Shown in pieces: positions 41,400 through 54,678 of a stretch of DNA of 64,000 nucleotides (position 1 is the stretch's first letter; the number at the start of each line of letters is the position of its first letter). The notes under the pieces are model-generated. The model saw only the letters and a list, made by a program, of their open reading frames with translations, was not told where the DNA came from and made no database searches. Location of the stretch: assembly GCF_000143415.4 (NCBI RefSeq), contig NW_003314262.1, forward strand, positions 3,682,620 through 3,746,619, read 5' to 3'. Origin of the DNA: Selaginella moellendorffii. Taxonomy: Eukaryota > Streptophyta > Lycopodiopsida > Selaginellales > Selaginellaceae. A program made the translations under genes and the position numbers.

Positions 41400-44300
41400 T
41401 TCACACAACAATGTCCCACATGCCCACATAAAATAGGAGAACATGGTAGGCATAGAGAAAGTGTAGAATAAAGATCAAAAACACTATAAACCATAAATAA
41501 TTATTAAGATTTATCCCTACAAAATAAAGAATGTTGTCATTCAAAGGTTGAGCACCTAGTTGATGTTGATAACACATAGTGTCCTCGGATTTTGAACATT
41601 TTCCTAGATGATAGCAGACTTCGTGAGCAAACCTTGATTTGAGTCGATGATCTTCATATCTCCTCTCATGTCCACTGTTATGAGAAAGCTTCAGTATGCC
41701 CAATAGCATCTCGACACGAGTAATATTGAGAATGTAAATGCTGAAATAACAAGTCATCAATAAATGATGCAATATTTTCAAACTCATCGCAAAACCTTTG
41801 GATCCACAACTTAACCTTTTGAGCCTCATGAACCTCGTCAAAAGAAGGTAAATTTTTCTTTGCACCTTATGGATATTGAACGTCAAGTACAACAATCGTT
41901 GATGACGTAGAATTCTTATTTAGAAAATTCATAGATACTGGAACAATAGGCTCATAAAAAATTTGAGAAGAAAGCAAAGAAAAAATAGGAGCTCAAAAAA
42001 GGGTGTCAATATCAGCCATAAAACTTCGTATGCAATAAACAACCTCATAATCATATATCTGAAGCTTCAAAATCCATTAAGCAATACGACCAACTAAGTT
42101 TTTTCATTTTAATAATGAAGTAATTACAATATAATCACCTTTTAGTAATGTCTAAGAAATACATAAAATTTCTCAAAACCCTAAATTACTGCTAAACACT
42201 CTTTTGTCATAGAGTAGTTTACCTCTATTGGTTATAATGTATGGCTAATGTATGCAATGGGATGGTATTGGCTAGGCACACTCGGGCTCTCTTGCATCAA
42301 TATACCTCCAAGATTGATATTAAAAGCATCCATACACAAAATGAAATGTTAAATGTAGTCAGGATATGCCAAAATTAGAGGAGTCATCAACAACTCTTTA
42401 AGATCTATAAATGCCAGCTCAAAATCCATATATTAGATAAAAGACAACATTAATAACTTTAATAATGCTCACAATAGTATAGTACAATTAGAAAGATGAT
42501 TAATGAAAAAGTCGAGATATTGCACCTTGCCTAAGAAGCATTACACATCATTCACACACTTTGAAGTATGGAACTTAAGAATAGCCACAAGTTTATCAAA
42601 ATCAACTTGCAAATCTTTATGAGAAATATGGTACCCAAGTAAATCATGTCTTTAAACCTAAATACACACTTCGACAACTTCAACTTTAAACCAACTTCCC
42701 ATAGCCAATCCAACATCTTACAAACATTACTGATATGTTTTTCCCACATCCCTTTTGAATGGATCAAGATATCATTGATGAAGTCAATAATCATTTCTAG
42801 TATATCTCAAAGAACCTTGTCCATCATCTACTTAAAAATTGTTAGAGCATTGTTCAAACCAAATGACATCACCAAAAACTTGTACAAACTAAACAGTGTA
42901 CGAAAAGCAATCTTAGGAATATCTTCCTCGGCCACCACTACTTAAAAACAAGATTTAACTTGGTGAACTAATGACTTCTCTTTAAACAATTCAAGAGATC
43001 AATAATGTGAGGAAGAGGGTATATATCCAGGATCATCACATTGTTTAACAAACAATAGTCAATGTAGAAACAAATACTCTTATCAGGCTTTATGAGGTTT
43101 ATATGCCCAAGGACTTTACAACTTTCAAATACCACCCTTTTCCAACATCTCTTTGATGTTTGCATGTAAAATCTTGATGTCTTTTAGTAACCGACAACAA
43201 ATAGGAACCTTGATTAAATGAATATCCCCCATTAGAATAGGATGACATATTTCAATCTTGGATCTACACGATAGGTCAAATTCAAAGAGATCGACATACT
43301 CCTTTATGAGCCAGTCAACTACTACAACACAAAGACCGTTCAAAGGATCAGAAAAGAGAATAGAGGAACAAGATTAAAATATAGAAAGAAGTTATAAGAA
43401 GACATAAATGATGAAAGTAAAGGTAAAAGTAGAGGGATGAAGAAGAATAGAAGTGAGAGGAATGAAAGAAATATAAAAAAGTATAAGAGAAGGGGGAGAA
43501 GCCTCAAAGTCACACTTAGCATGATTGCTTTACAACTAATCCATATCAAGAATAAGGTCAAAAGCTTAACTCAACACCACTTGCAATGATTGAGTTCAAA
43601 TCATTTGCACAATTAGATCTGCCCCATCCCATGCATATGTATGTGTACAACTGTTGCCATAAAGAATAAAAATTGGCTCTGCCGCACGATATAAATATAG
43701 ATGGCAATATGTGACAAAAGGCTAAGCAATAGAAGATAAACTTAAGTATATATCAATCAATATAAAGAGAATAATAGAAAACTTTTTATTATTAAAATGA
43801 GTTTAGAAAGTAAACATTGGATGAATTGGTGCCAAATGAACCTTTTAATGATATTCCCGAAAATAAGCAAGGAAGGGTCATTAACTTATTCACATAAGGA
43901 CCCTCCACTACTTGCATGATTTTTCATTTCCCAAAAGCATTTCAATGTCCAAACCTTCCACTGCAACAGCACTAACAAAAAGTTGTTAATGTCAAGGTCT
44001 CCACAAAAGAAATGAAGGACACCAATCTGAAAAACATTGACAATGCTGATATATATTACCAACTTTATCATGCACCCAATAGTGGTTATCACAGCTACGA
44101 CCACGTCCTCACCCTTGTCCTTGAACTTGGGTAGCAGTAGCATTAACTTCCATTGGAACATAACCATCTCCCATAGGAATTGGAGTTGAAGGACATATAG
44201 TGAGAAGTGGAAGTAATGATGTCTCATAACATTGCCAAGTGAAGAGCATCATCAAGGGTGGCTAGAGCAAGTGCTTACATAAGTCTAATAAAATCTTGAC
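41400..44300 (-). pseudogene. Strongly decayed Ty3-type gag-pol remnant
   Basis: A different Ty3 lineage from the others. Reading minus: an RT upstream block at 43343-43125 (HLIKVPICCRLL), RT fingers at 43165-42968 (FYIDYCLLNNV, DIYPLPHIIDLL), the RT active site at 42794-42552 reading DFINDILIHSKG (FINDI in place of FIDDI), and an RNase H block near 42200-42280 (HPIAYISHTL then NYSMTKECLAV). 43886-44300 may be gag but no zinc knuckle is certain. 41400-41990 is probably integrase, with poor motif retention. Many stops. Confidence 0.68.
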
Positions 44301-44849
44301 TAAATGCTAGCCATAACATTCTCAACTTGATCTGCTCTAATATATTTAGCTATACAAGAAGTAAGAAGCTTTAGAAACAAATGCCAAATTGCATCATTGA
44401 TAAAGATAATGCAATTGTTAGAAAGCATTATTACAATCATTAGTATATCCAAATATGCATTTGAAGATGTTCAAAAGAATGTTCCAATTCGCATGAGTGG
44501 CTACACTTAAACCATTGTACCATTACTACACCAACCCTTGTAAACATGTGGGAAACTCACACGAATTCTAAACATCATCTCAAAAATGATATATGACCAT
44601 CAATGTAAATGATTAAACTAATGGTACACATCATCCTTAGGATTCCCACAGAAAAACTTTGGCCAGACACTGTAAGACACAAATCCCTAAACCCCAAAGT
44701 GGAGTCGAAAGGGTGCCATATGGTAGTGGCCGAGGCAAAAGCCAAATGAGCATAACACATTTGAACTAAAAACTCTAACTCAAAAAGTTGAAAGCGAGAG
44801 TGGAACTCCCAACGAAGTGTTCGAGGGCCGAGCATAAAGTGAGTAATAA
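44301..44849. other. No gene seen; flank of LARD copy 2
   Basis: AT-rich sequence between the decayed Ty3 remnant and the outer LTR end. Nothing recognised. Confidence 0.4.
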
Positions 44850-46584
44850 TGTAGCTTATGTGGTTTTCACCCTTTATCCTAACAACCACGAAACAAAATC
44901 TAAACCTTCTATGTGCTATGTGTCATATGCCACATATTTAAAGGATAGTGGAGTGGAACCCAAATTTCAAGGCCTTGGGCCACTAAATGAACGAACAGAA
45001 CCAAACTCCTAAGCATGGAGCAAAGGAGTGAAAGTATTAAAACACAGAGTAACTCTCAAGTGTACAACCTAAGGGGTGAATTGCTAAGGCCCACAGAGAT
45101 ATGCTTGCCGTCAAGCGCCCAAGCAATGCTAGTCATAGGACTGTCCTCCTCGTTTGCTTGCATGAGCTCTTCAATGTTACTTGTGCTCGCATTCCAGAGG
45201 TAGATGGTGTATCCAAGAGCGACCGTGACCACATTGTTTGATCCCTAGTTGAGCAAGTTGAGGTAGTAGTCATCTAGAATCTTAGGTGCGTCGAGAGTTC
45301 TCTCTAAAGCCTGAAAGAAGAAAACAAGTGTGAGAAGAGAAGATTTCTAAACCCATGAACAAATGGATGGAAGAAAGAAAAAGGAGAGGAAACATACCTA
45401 GGGAATGTGTCTAAACATCTTGTGAGGCCTGGAAGCACATAGAACCGTGTTCTTGCTGTACAAGAGCCTGGATTCCTTGTCAAATCCCTTGGGAGGCGGC
45501 AGAGGCCTATTCTTGAAGGCAAGAATCCAGTTCTCCTTATGGAGGATGTTGGTGTCTTTCAAGAGATTCTTGGCAAGTTGCTTCTTGTACTCTTCCTAGC
45601 AGCAATCGCACCTCAGATGCTGTTGCGGTTGTTGCTACTGCTAAGAATGCGAGTTCTCCTTGCCGAGCACAAGCATATTTGCAACATCGAAATTCATGGC
45701 ACTGCGATTTGGGATGAATCAATCGCTCTAGAGCTGGAGCTTCTCCGGCGTTTTCCTAGGGATAGGAGCACAGAGTGACTTGGAATAGTCTCAGAGCATC
45801 CAGCATCCCAATGTTAAGACTGGCACACAAAATAGAGCCAAATAGAGCCAAATAGAGTCTAGCACTATTTCAGCATACTAGTGGCCTAACACAAGGATAT
45901 GGGTACTCCACCAACTAGGATAGTATGGAACTTGGGCTTAGACTTAAGTTAGATGTAAAACAAGGATAGACACGCAAGCGGAAGCTAGACTACACCTCAA
46001 GTTTGTTGGCTATGCTTGACCTACCCACTATCCCTACTATACATTTGGACCCATAGCTTCCTCCCCCCCCCCAGTACTAGGAGTTAGTCTCTAGGACAAG
46101 CTCAAAACTTGCTAAATATGGAATGTCTTTTTAGATTACGAATTTAGACATAGGACAAATACCATTGTGTTTAAAACAATCCCTACATTCTATAAATATC
46201 CTAAATGAGTAGATCTAGACACTTTCCATAAACCGAATAGAACTAATATAAGATGCATGATAGCAAGGGTGTTTGGCAGACACAATAAGCTATCATCTAG
46301 TGTCAATATCATGGGGGTTCCCAACACTAGCAAGTGTAAGTCAACATCATGAGTTTTTTGTCACCATATCAAATATGCTTGACTAAATGACAACTTAGGA
46401 TTTCCTTCCTTAGTGCCCTTTTAGTCTAAGAGCACATGTGATGACTAATTTTTCAACTAACTTAGGTGGAGACTAATAAAGGGTTTAACAATATCGACCT
46501 CTTGCCCTCGTGGCAGTAAAGAAAGAATATTCAAAAGAATTAGCCGACAAGTAGCTTTCGATACCCAAAGTCACATTTGCGACA
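44850..46584 (-). repeat. 3' LTR of LARD copy 2, with captured gene fragment
   Basis: On the minus strand it begins TGTCGCAAATG (46584) and ends near AAGCTACA (44850). It is 1.7 kb, compared with about 1.0-1.1 kb for copy 1, the difference being about 690 bp of CDC20-like sequence at 45086-45775. Flanks 45045-45085 and 45776-45830 align by eye with contiguous sequence at 32890-32800 in copy 1. Confidence 0.82.
45086..45775 (-). pseudogene. Captured CDC20-like gene fragment inside LTR
   Basis: CDC20 activates the anaphase-promoting complex. Reading minus from about 45720, pieces read FIPNRSAMNFDVAN and GKENS, then YKKQLAKNLL, ENWILAFKNRPLPPPKGFD, SLLYS-like and KMFRHIP. After an intron (about 45313-45400, GTATGT to TTTCAG) follow ALERTLDAPKILDDYYLNLL, NNVVTVALGYTIYLWNAST and MTSIAWALDGKHISVGLSN. 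This is the CDC20 N-terminus through the first WD40 repeat. Stops (TAG at the exon end, TAG where Trp is expected after LLN) and frameshifts kill it. The retained intron indicates capture as genomic DNA or unspliced RNA. FZR/CCS52 is less likely because of the DDYYLNLL and IEELM wording. Confidence 0.85.
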
Positions 46585-46596
46585 CTTTCCCCCCCT

Positions 46597-49235
46597 TAGG
46601 GAAGATCGACGTCCTTGTCAATGCATACTCCAGCTAGACCACTGGCAAGGAAACAACTTTAGAAAGTGATCACACTATGTGATAAATGCACCAACTTAAA
46701 TGAGTTAGGGTAACCTCTTTGCCTAATACAGATGCCCTACCAATTCAAACACCTTCTAGCCATTGTCAACAAGGAAATGACCAACAGAGTTAGCCACCCT
46801 TGCTACTCTAGGTGTCACCCAACTTATAAAAGTGTGATATGAACCTACTTGCAGGTGGCATAGAGAGAGAAGCCATAGGCCCCAAACCCTTATGAGCAAA
46901 GAAATTGTTGGTAAGGTTAAAATAGACTACTGTAAATAGGCAGTTAGAGTTGTTTACATGGTCACGCCCTTTAAACAAAATAAGAAACATTAATAGAGAG
47001 GTAGGTGATGTGACCAGTCGATAATAGTACCCCATAACTAGAGATCTCATTATGTACATAAAGTGCCAAAGCTAGTCTATCTATATTGGCCCAAACTCAA
47101 AGATCAATAATTGGACAATATCAAAGTCAAAAACAATAATATTCTAAAAACTTAATTATTAGTGAATAAAGCTTAGATTAGAACACAAAAGTATTTTAAG
47201 TAAATTATCATCCGATAAACCAGAATTATAGTATACAGGATCCACCAAGATCATCATAATTGAAAAATATAGGATTCACTATCTAACAAAATTCAATAGT
47301 AAAGATATCATCAAGGAAACTCAATGATAAAATTAACTACTAAAGATTGTAAATGGCATACTAAACAACTTACAAAAGACAACTCAAAGAATACAAAATA
47401 TCATCAATTTGGCAAATAAAATGCTTGTGAATATATTGCCCAAAGGAAATAACATTCAACTGATTAGAACCAACTATAACAATAACTAACAAAATAGAAT
47501 GAATATTACAAGACCAACAAACACCCATTTATGCTAATTATTGCACTAGCCAATTCGAATAAATCACGGTCAATAATATTAAAGAACCAAAGTTGCTCAA
47601 GCAAGTATTAACAACATCTTACTGATATCAATAAAGAGATGCATAATCTTTGTCAAAGAAAAAATCCATCATTATGAAGAATGGTTAATTATTTTAGACC
47701 AATAATATTTGAGTAAAACCTTTGACAAGGATAATCAACTATCTTAGATGATAGTCAATCATCACCAGTGATTACCAGATGCAAATACTAACTTCAACAT
47801 TGAAGCTAATAAACTAAAATGCCTTCTCTAACAACTTTTTACAAATGGAACAAACTTAAAGAACCAAAAGCTCAAAGAACTTTATACCCAACAATGATTA
47901 TGAGTCTTGCATGAATTAACTTTAATGCTAAAGAAGAAAGCATGGTACAACCCACAATATCCTCCTCAACATATTCATAAGCTAAACTTCATAATGCAAA
48001 GCTAATGAAGAGCATGTCTGAATTAATCCAAAAATTAAGCATAACAAAACTATACTCAACAAGTGATCATTTAATATATCATCTATGAATCCATCTATAA
48101 GAAGACGAAACTTACTTCATAATAAGCATGAGAAGAATCATTAATAATTGATATATCCCCAACTCAAATCTAACAAGGACTCAATATCTTCAATATCAAT
48201 CACTAATTCTTCCTTTCATAAAGTTAGCATAATTTACGACTAAATCATATTTCAAAGAAAAGCCAAAGCTCAATCTTTACTAAATAATTTCATCTAGAAC
48301 ATAACTAACTTAACTTGCCACTCAACTCATTTGAATGCCAACATAATTGCTAGCTGGCAAATGCATGAATGTTAATAATATAAAGCTATAACCAACTTAT
48401 CAACACTATTTGCATCAAAACTAATGAAACTCAATATCAATCCTATGGAGAGACATATCATTTCACTCAAATCTCAACAACAATAATGTCAATGATAAGA
48501 TATCATTTTAATGCTATCAATACCAAAACAAAACTAGAAGAAAGCAAAAGTGAATCATCACTCAAAGCTCTTTAGCAACCAAGTTAACCAAAGTTAAAGA
48601 TACATTAGTGAGTATCTAAGACCAATCCTTTAACAATACTCAGTTTTAGATAACACATCATCAAGGAGTGATTCACCACATCCAAGACTCAATGAAATCC
48701 AATACCATGACTAAACACAACCAAATGATATTGACAGAGGTAGAGTCGATATGCTAATATGGAAAAACCATGCAAACTTACGATATGATCCTCCGCAACA
48801 CCATCTAGTAAAGTAAATCTATCACTGCTAAATCTTCATCGAATGAGGCAAGTGTCAATAGTCCTTGACGAAGTCTACAAGCAATTATTAGTCGCAAAGC
48901 AACTAACAATCACTCTTCAATTTGCCTTCACAAGACCCAACACTAAACTCATGCCATCAAGTTATATACTTGTCCAACATGAATGTAATACCCTAGATAC
49001 TAAATAAAGGTTCATGGACAAGTACGAACTAAATGACTACTCAAATCTAACTTAACCACAACAAGCTCACCAACACATTTAGCCTATATCTTTAATCATG
49101 CCTTGAAGAGGTTAGTTATACATGATCAACATTTAGTCAAAACTAAAATGAAAACCACAAAATGAACTTAGTACACAACCTTCATGTAAGCCACAAATTT
49201 TTCCTTTCCAATTTGCCAGCTTACCTCATCTATCC
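46597..49235 (-). other. Non-coding interior of LARD copy 2, first part
   Basis: Reverse complement of about 29300-31960 in copy 1, AT-rich, no gene. Small frames such as 46808-47059 lack family motifs. Confidence 0.65.
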
Positions 49236-50340
49236 GACCAACTCTGCCTTGGCTTGTGCTAAGTTCCCTCGCTAAGGTTCCCGCCTATGGTACCAGCTCC
49301 TACTTGGTCCTACTTGGTTTCAGCTACTCACTGCATGAGCAACAGAGTGTTAGCCATCCATCTACGGATTCCCAAATCTCTCCCAATCCCCCTCCCCGGG
49401 TTAAACTGGATATAAGGTTCGGCTACACTCCCCGTAGGCACAAGCAGCCAAGCACACCAAGCCTCTAGGTTCCTAACACCCTTGGTACCACAAGACTTGA
49501 TCATGGGACCCTCTAAATCCCAAGTCTTGGGTGTAGCACTTGCTTCGGGACGTCGGGGCGAAACACCGTGGCCTAACGGCCCGGTATGGGTACCTCTACC
49601 CCCCCACTTCCATCCCGAAGGGGAGGCCCAAGCCCCTAGGAAGGGCGAGGACCAATGAGCCACAAGGTACTCAAGTGGGGCACCACTCCACATGAGCCGG
49701 GAGCACCGCAGTCGGTTTCCCTTTCGAGAGTGGGAGCTGCTCTTGAGCACTTCCCTGGGTGGCCCCTCTGGCACCACTCAAGCCCATGCTCACTCCCACC
49801 CAAGGCCCCTCGGCCCCAGTCTCAACCTCAAGTCAGTTTGGAAGCACCACTGAAGAGTTCCTTCAAGACTGGTTCCTAGATCTCACTATCCCTACTATAC
49901 TTTTGGAACCCCCTGCAGCCCCCCCCCCCCTAGGAGACACACGCTTTGGGCTTTCACCCCTTGACCCGTATTAGTATTTGGACTTAGTCTCTGGCTCGAT
50001 CTCGGACCTGATTTCGGATCCGACTTCGGATTCGGTCTCGGACTTGATCTCGGACTCGATCTCGGACCCGATCTCGGACCCGACCTCGGACTCGACCTCG
50101 GACTCGGTCTCGGACCCGATTTCGGATCTCGGACTCCATCTCGAACTCGGTCTCGAACTCAGACTCGAACTCGGTCCCCGAGTCGGTCTCGGACTCGATT
50201 CCGGACTCTATCTCGAACTCAGTCCTAGAGTCGGTCTTGGACTCGATCTTCGACTTGGTCCCATCCGATGAACTCTTTGTCATTTTAGTCATGCTTTTGG
50301 GGTTCCTTTAGCCTACGACACTTCGGTGGGTTGGTTCCTT
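49236..50340 (-). repeat. Related LTR-like sequence nested in LARD copy 2
   Basis: A GC-richer block not found at the matching place in copy 1. Part of it (about 49880-50000: CACTATCCCTACTATAC, then GCTTTCACCCC and GACTTAGTCTCTGG) aligns with the reverse complement of 32470-32600 in the copy 1 LTR. It is therefore probably a solo LTR or fragment of a related subfamily. Boundaries are approximate. It contains the minisatellite at 49985-50265. Confidence 0.6.
49985..50265. repeat. 12-bp minisatellite, CTCGGACTCGAT-type
   Basis: More than twenty degenerate units of CTCGGACYCGAY with 6-bp sub-periodicity. Both strands are open through it, giving Ser/Asp- or Arg/Asp-rich frames; these are repeat artefacts, not genes. 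Confidence 0.9.
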
Positions 50341-52440
50341 ACACTCCACTTAGGCAAAGTTATAATATGAGTACCAACATCTCAACTTCAAACAACTAAG
50401 TTGGACATCATCATCATCATTAGCCAAGATGCAGAGCCACCAAGACCAAATCAAAATCATTGAGAGCTCACTCCTTTCATAAAGTCTAACAAAATACAAA
50501 GTGCAACTTGCCACCAAACATAACACTACAAAAGAAAGACACAAGATTCACCTTTCTAAAAAAGTGTAATGGCCATTCTTTCACACTAACTCTAGACTCT
50601 ATTCAACTCAATTGCATTAGCCCTAAAGTCAACATCCCTTTCAAGTTGCATCATATAAGTTACATATTAAAGTCTAAGCTAACCAAAGTCAACTCTAACC
50701 CCTTCACTAGTTTGTATTGACTTATGAAAGCAGAATGGTTTTCAATCAATAAATTAGTTATTGGAAAAGTTTAAGAAAATTTGTGGAAAATGTTCTATCT
50801 TAGAGAAAGAATGACTCTTAGTCCAGGAATACAAACTTTCAAAATTCAATCAACTTCTTTCTACCAACAACTTCATATAGGTTCACCTCAACACAAATTT
50901 TCATGACCCATAATATGCTTAAACCTCAAACATCATGCCCATATTTCTAATATCCAACACTAACATTTACAAAATGCAAAATAAACATCCAAGACTTGAT
51001 CATGAAAACTATATCTTCAGATATCCATATTGCACTAACACTCTTTTTCAACCACCTTCATGATCCAATATAAAGCCAAAACACTAACAAGGAAAATGAC
51101 ATAGAAAATCAAGGTTTAAGGAAAATTCTTTATCACTTGAAATAACAATGCCACTTCCATCAACACAAGTGCTAGTGATGTCAATGCTTCAACTACACAC
51201 CTTCTCCATCCAACAATCTCCTCCAAGTGTTAATAAATAAACAAACAAGTTATAGCAAGTGAATGTTATAACCCTTTCCAATATCTTATGAGAAACCTTA
51301 AGGAAACAAAGTACCAACATATGTTTAGCATATCATAGATCACAATTGAGAACCAAATCAAAATTACTTCAATGCTACTACTTGCAAGTAGACTAGTTTT
51401 ATTATCAACCACTTTGGGGTTGATCATCGTTTAACCAAGCAACTTTGCAAACACATTGCTTATTATCACATGGATATGATATAAAATTACAATAACTTAA
51501 TCATAAATTGAGCAACACCACGAGTAACACCCATGTCATTACTTCAAATATTTATGTGAGTATCAAGTGCTAACTTGATTTGACAAAATGCAACATAAAT
51601 GACACACTCCACCAATAGAGATTTATGACACCTAACACCACTAATTTTTTTCATAACATGGACAAGCTCATGCCACTTTCTTTCCAACCAAACTCAAAAC
51701 TAATCCAACACTAAGCTACTCAAGGAGCAATAATAAAGTCCTCTAAAAAGAATTAAGCATTGTAACTCAAGTCTTTAATAGCAAGTTTAGACAAAATGGT
51801 ATAGTGTTTCACCACTATCCATCTTATGACTCACCACTTGTAAGATCATCATAACCACTATGCATCAAGATAGGGACTCTTGATTGCATAATGTAAATAC
51901 GAGTAGTGAGTTACACTTTGTTGCGAATCATCTCTCCAAAAATAATTTATGTATTTGATTTTTCATCCCTAATGATTCTTTTTTTGGACTTTACTTTAAC
52001 CAAACCTCAAGCTTGCGTTAGCACTACTTCAATCCAATCCCAGAAAAATTTATGAGAGGGTACAACAATGACTACTTGAACCAATAAACTAATCTTTATA
52101 GTCTTGATTGATCCACTTATAATCATGCCTAGGAAGGATTCACTAGTGCTAAACAGCTACAAACTAGCTTATTTGCCACCCATAACAAACCCAGGGAAGT
52201 TTACTTTTATCCACAGTACAAAGAACAACTCATGGAACAATTGATATATTAACATTAATCCTGCCAACTTAAAGTATAATCTTAAGTTCCTAATGTGCCT
52301 CATTCATGAACCTAAGTGCAACCTTGTGCAAAATGGTACACCTCAAATCCATTTTGCTAACTCAAAGTGTAACCTTGAGTTGCTAATGTGCCTCACTCAC
52401 GCACAAACTCGTGCAAATAGAACATCTCAATCCTTCTTAA
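50341..52440 (-). other. Non-coding interior of LARD copy 2, second part
   Basis: Reverse complement of about 27270-29130 of copy 1; for example 50500-50640 pairs with 28970-29110. No gene. Similarity fades near 52440. Confidence 0.65.
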
Positions 52441-53376
52441 ATGATTGTGATTTATTTTGTTACTATGGTTTAAAAATCTTACACTTCTATTGGACCTGTC
52501 CTTCACCTTTGCATTTATAGTTCTGAGAGATAATTAGGGTATAAGATTGCCTAAAATACCCTAAAAACTGAGCATTATTGAACAAAGGCTGCTTAAATTC
52601 TCCCTACATGAAGGTAGGAGGAGTTCCTTAGCTATTGTCTAAGTACTTTGGCTATTATTGTCCTGGTGCTCAATAAAGCTCTCTTCCCTACAAAAGATCA
52701 AAATAAGAAGATCCTTTGATTCAATCTCTCTTTCTTTAAGCTATACAAGTTGTTACAAATACAAGGAGATTGAGATTTATTTTGGAATAAGGTTAAAGTA
52801 TTTCCTCTTATGTTTTTAAAGTTTGATTATAATTTCTTTTACATTTGGGAGTGTTTGAAGATATATCAAGTTGGAAGTAGACTCTAGTTTTGGATATAAT
52901 TTCTCTTTAGTGTTAAAAATATTAGTTCCCATAATTATTTGTTAGAAGGAGGGTTCGACCTTGTAGTTAACAGCCACCAGTTGAGCTATTCTAACTTTAT
53001 AATAATTTTTTTTATGTAAAACAATAACTCGTATAATATCTTCTATTTGAAAAATTTTCTATTTTTAATAAAATATTTTATTTTAATCTAAGACATAGTT
53101 GGATTCTTTGCTAGTTTGGTGCAATTGTTTCCAACTAATATCTAAAAAAAGATGGGTGAGATTATATTATGATAGACTGTATTATGGTAGAGCATATATT
53201 ATGTTGGGATCTTATGCTTCTAGATAGGCATTACAAGATCTAAAACTAATCATATATACATATTACTTATATTGTAATATATTAGTAGCAAAGTTGAGTT
53301 CCTCCACTTCATATGAATTTAAAAATGTTCAAGTGATCTAGAAAACATTCATCCAAGCTACTCAGAAATTAACAAG
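52441..53376. other. Upstream region of GDSL paralogue B
   Basis: No gene. Segmental-duplication similarity to segment A begins at about 52590-52610 and becomes strong at 53080. The last 200 bp, nearly identical to 36830-37022, presumably hold the promoter. Confidence 0.5.
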
Positions 53377-54678
53377 ATGAGGTTTTCCTGTATTATTTCA
53401 TTTTTCAGCATACTATTTTCTTTTGCATTATGCACACATTTACCACCACTACCCCAATGTGTAGATGGAATTATCATATTTGGGGATTCTCTTTCAGACA
53501 CAGGAGCCTCTGCTAATGTGTTTCCAAGTAATCCAGGAAATCAGTCTCCTTATGGTATAACTTATCCAGGAAGTCCAACTGGAAGATTTTCAGATGGAAG
53601 GCTTATTATTGATTACATAAGTATGGTGTGTGATTATGAACTTTTCTAACAGCTTCTCGTAGGTGCTGGCTTAAAGTTCAAGTATCCAGAGCCTTATTTT
53701 GTGACTATTAATCCAGATTATAGAACTGGTATTAACTTTGCTCAGGCTGGCTCAACAGCACTCAACACCGTTTTTCAAAATCCCATATATTTCTCTTACC
53801 AGCTGCAACAGTTTTTGCAGTTTAAACAGAGATTAGAATCAGGTTACAATGCAAACAGAGGTAATTATATTATAGAAATTATGTGAGTATTAATTTTATT
53901 TCTGTTTTTAAACAGATGCATATAGGAAGTCATTACCTCCACTAAAGTTTTATCAAACATTCCTTTATGCTGTAGAAATTGGAATTAATGACATTATTAA
54001 TAATATAATCTACAACAATAAATCTCTATCATATATTGCAAACATTACTATACCACAAGCAGTTGCAGCTATCAAATCTTCTTTACAAGTGAGGTTATTT
54101 TGATTTCCAATAACCAAAACCTTAGTGCTGTTATTTTGTTAGTTACTTTATAACGAAGGTGGTAGAAAATTTTTGGTATTCACAATAACACCATTGGGCT
54201 GCACTCCACAATTTAAGACTATTTTTGCATCTCCAAATCCGACAGCATATGATTCTTATCAGTGCCTTATTGCATTTAATAACATTTCTCAATATTTCAA
54301 CTCAAAACTTGTGGACGCTGTGGTTTCTCTACGAAATCAATACACTGACGCCAAATTCTACATTGCAGATATGTATAACCCTTACTACAAGATCCTTCAA
54401 AATAGTTCAGCTTACGGTAAGTCTGATGCTGATATATATGCTATTTATTTAACTTGAAGGCAGGTTTTACGAATATACGAGATGCTTGCTGCGGAACTGG
54501 AGCACCTTATAATTATTCTCCTTTCCAAATATGTGGAACACCTGGTGTATCAAGTTGTCTAAATCCCAGTACTTACATATCTTGGGATGGTCTTCACTAC
54601 ACCCAACATTATTATCAAACAGTAGCAGAGTTCTTCTTAAGTGGAATATTTTTAGATCCATCAACGAAAATCTGCTAA
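53377..54678 (+). CDS. GDSL-type lipase/esterase, paralogue B
   Basis: Exons 53377-53620, 53663-53860, 53916-54088, 54143-54416 and 54464-54678 total 368 codons, the same length and phases as paralogue A. Signal peptide identical to A. Block I FGDSLSDTG and block V SWDGLHYT are intact. Block III reads GIND instead of GGND: the oxyanion-hole Asn is kept but the neighbouring Gly is replaced by Ile. Other differences include PSFKT to PQFKT and GVHYT to GLHYT. Intron 4 has a stop and is 47 bp, confirming it as an intron. Secreted esterase; substrate unknown. Probably functional but possibly altered in activity (inference). Confidence 0.9.

Larger units (their letters stand above)
44850..52440 (-). 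mobile_element. LARD-like LTR retrotransposon, copy 2 (inverted, 5'-truncated)
   Basis: Reverse-complement copy of 26093-33095. The 3' LTR is 44850-46584 and the polypurine tract 46585-46596. The interior runs to about 52440, where similarity to the 27270 region of copy 1 ends; the 5' LTR and primer-binding site are missing. Two insertions enlarge it: a host CDC20-like fragment in the LTR and a related LTR with a minisatellite in the interior. No element-encoded protein is visible. Confidence 0.82.

Noticed and set aside
49978-50292. Ser/Asp-rich protein (plus) or Arg/Asp-rich protein (minus)
   Set aside because: Both are translations of a 12-bp minisatellite.
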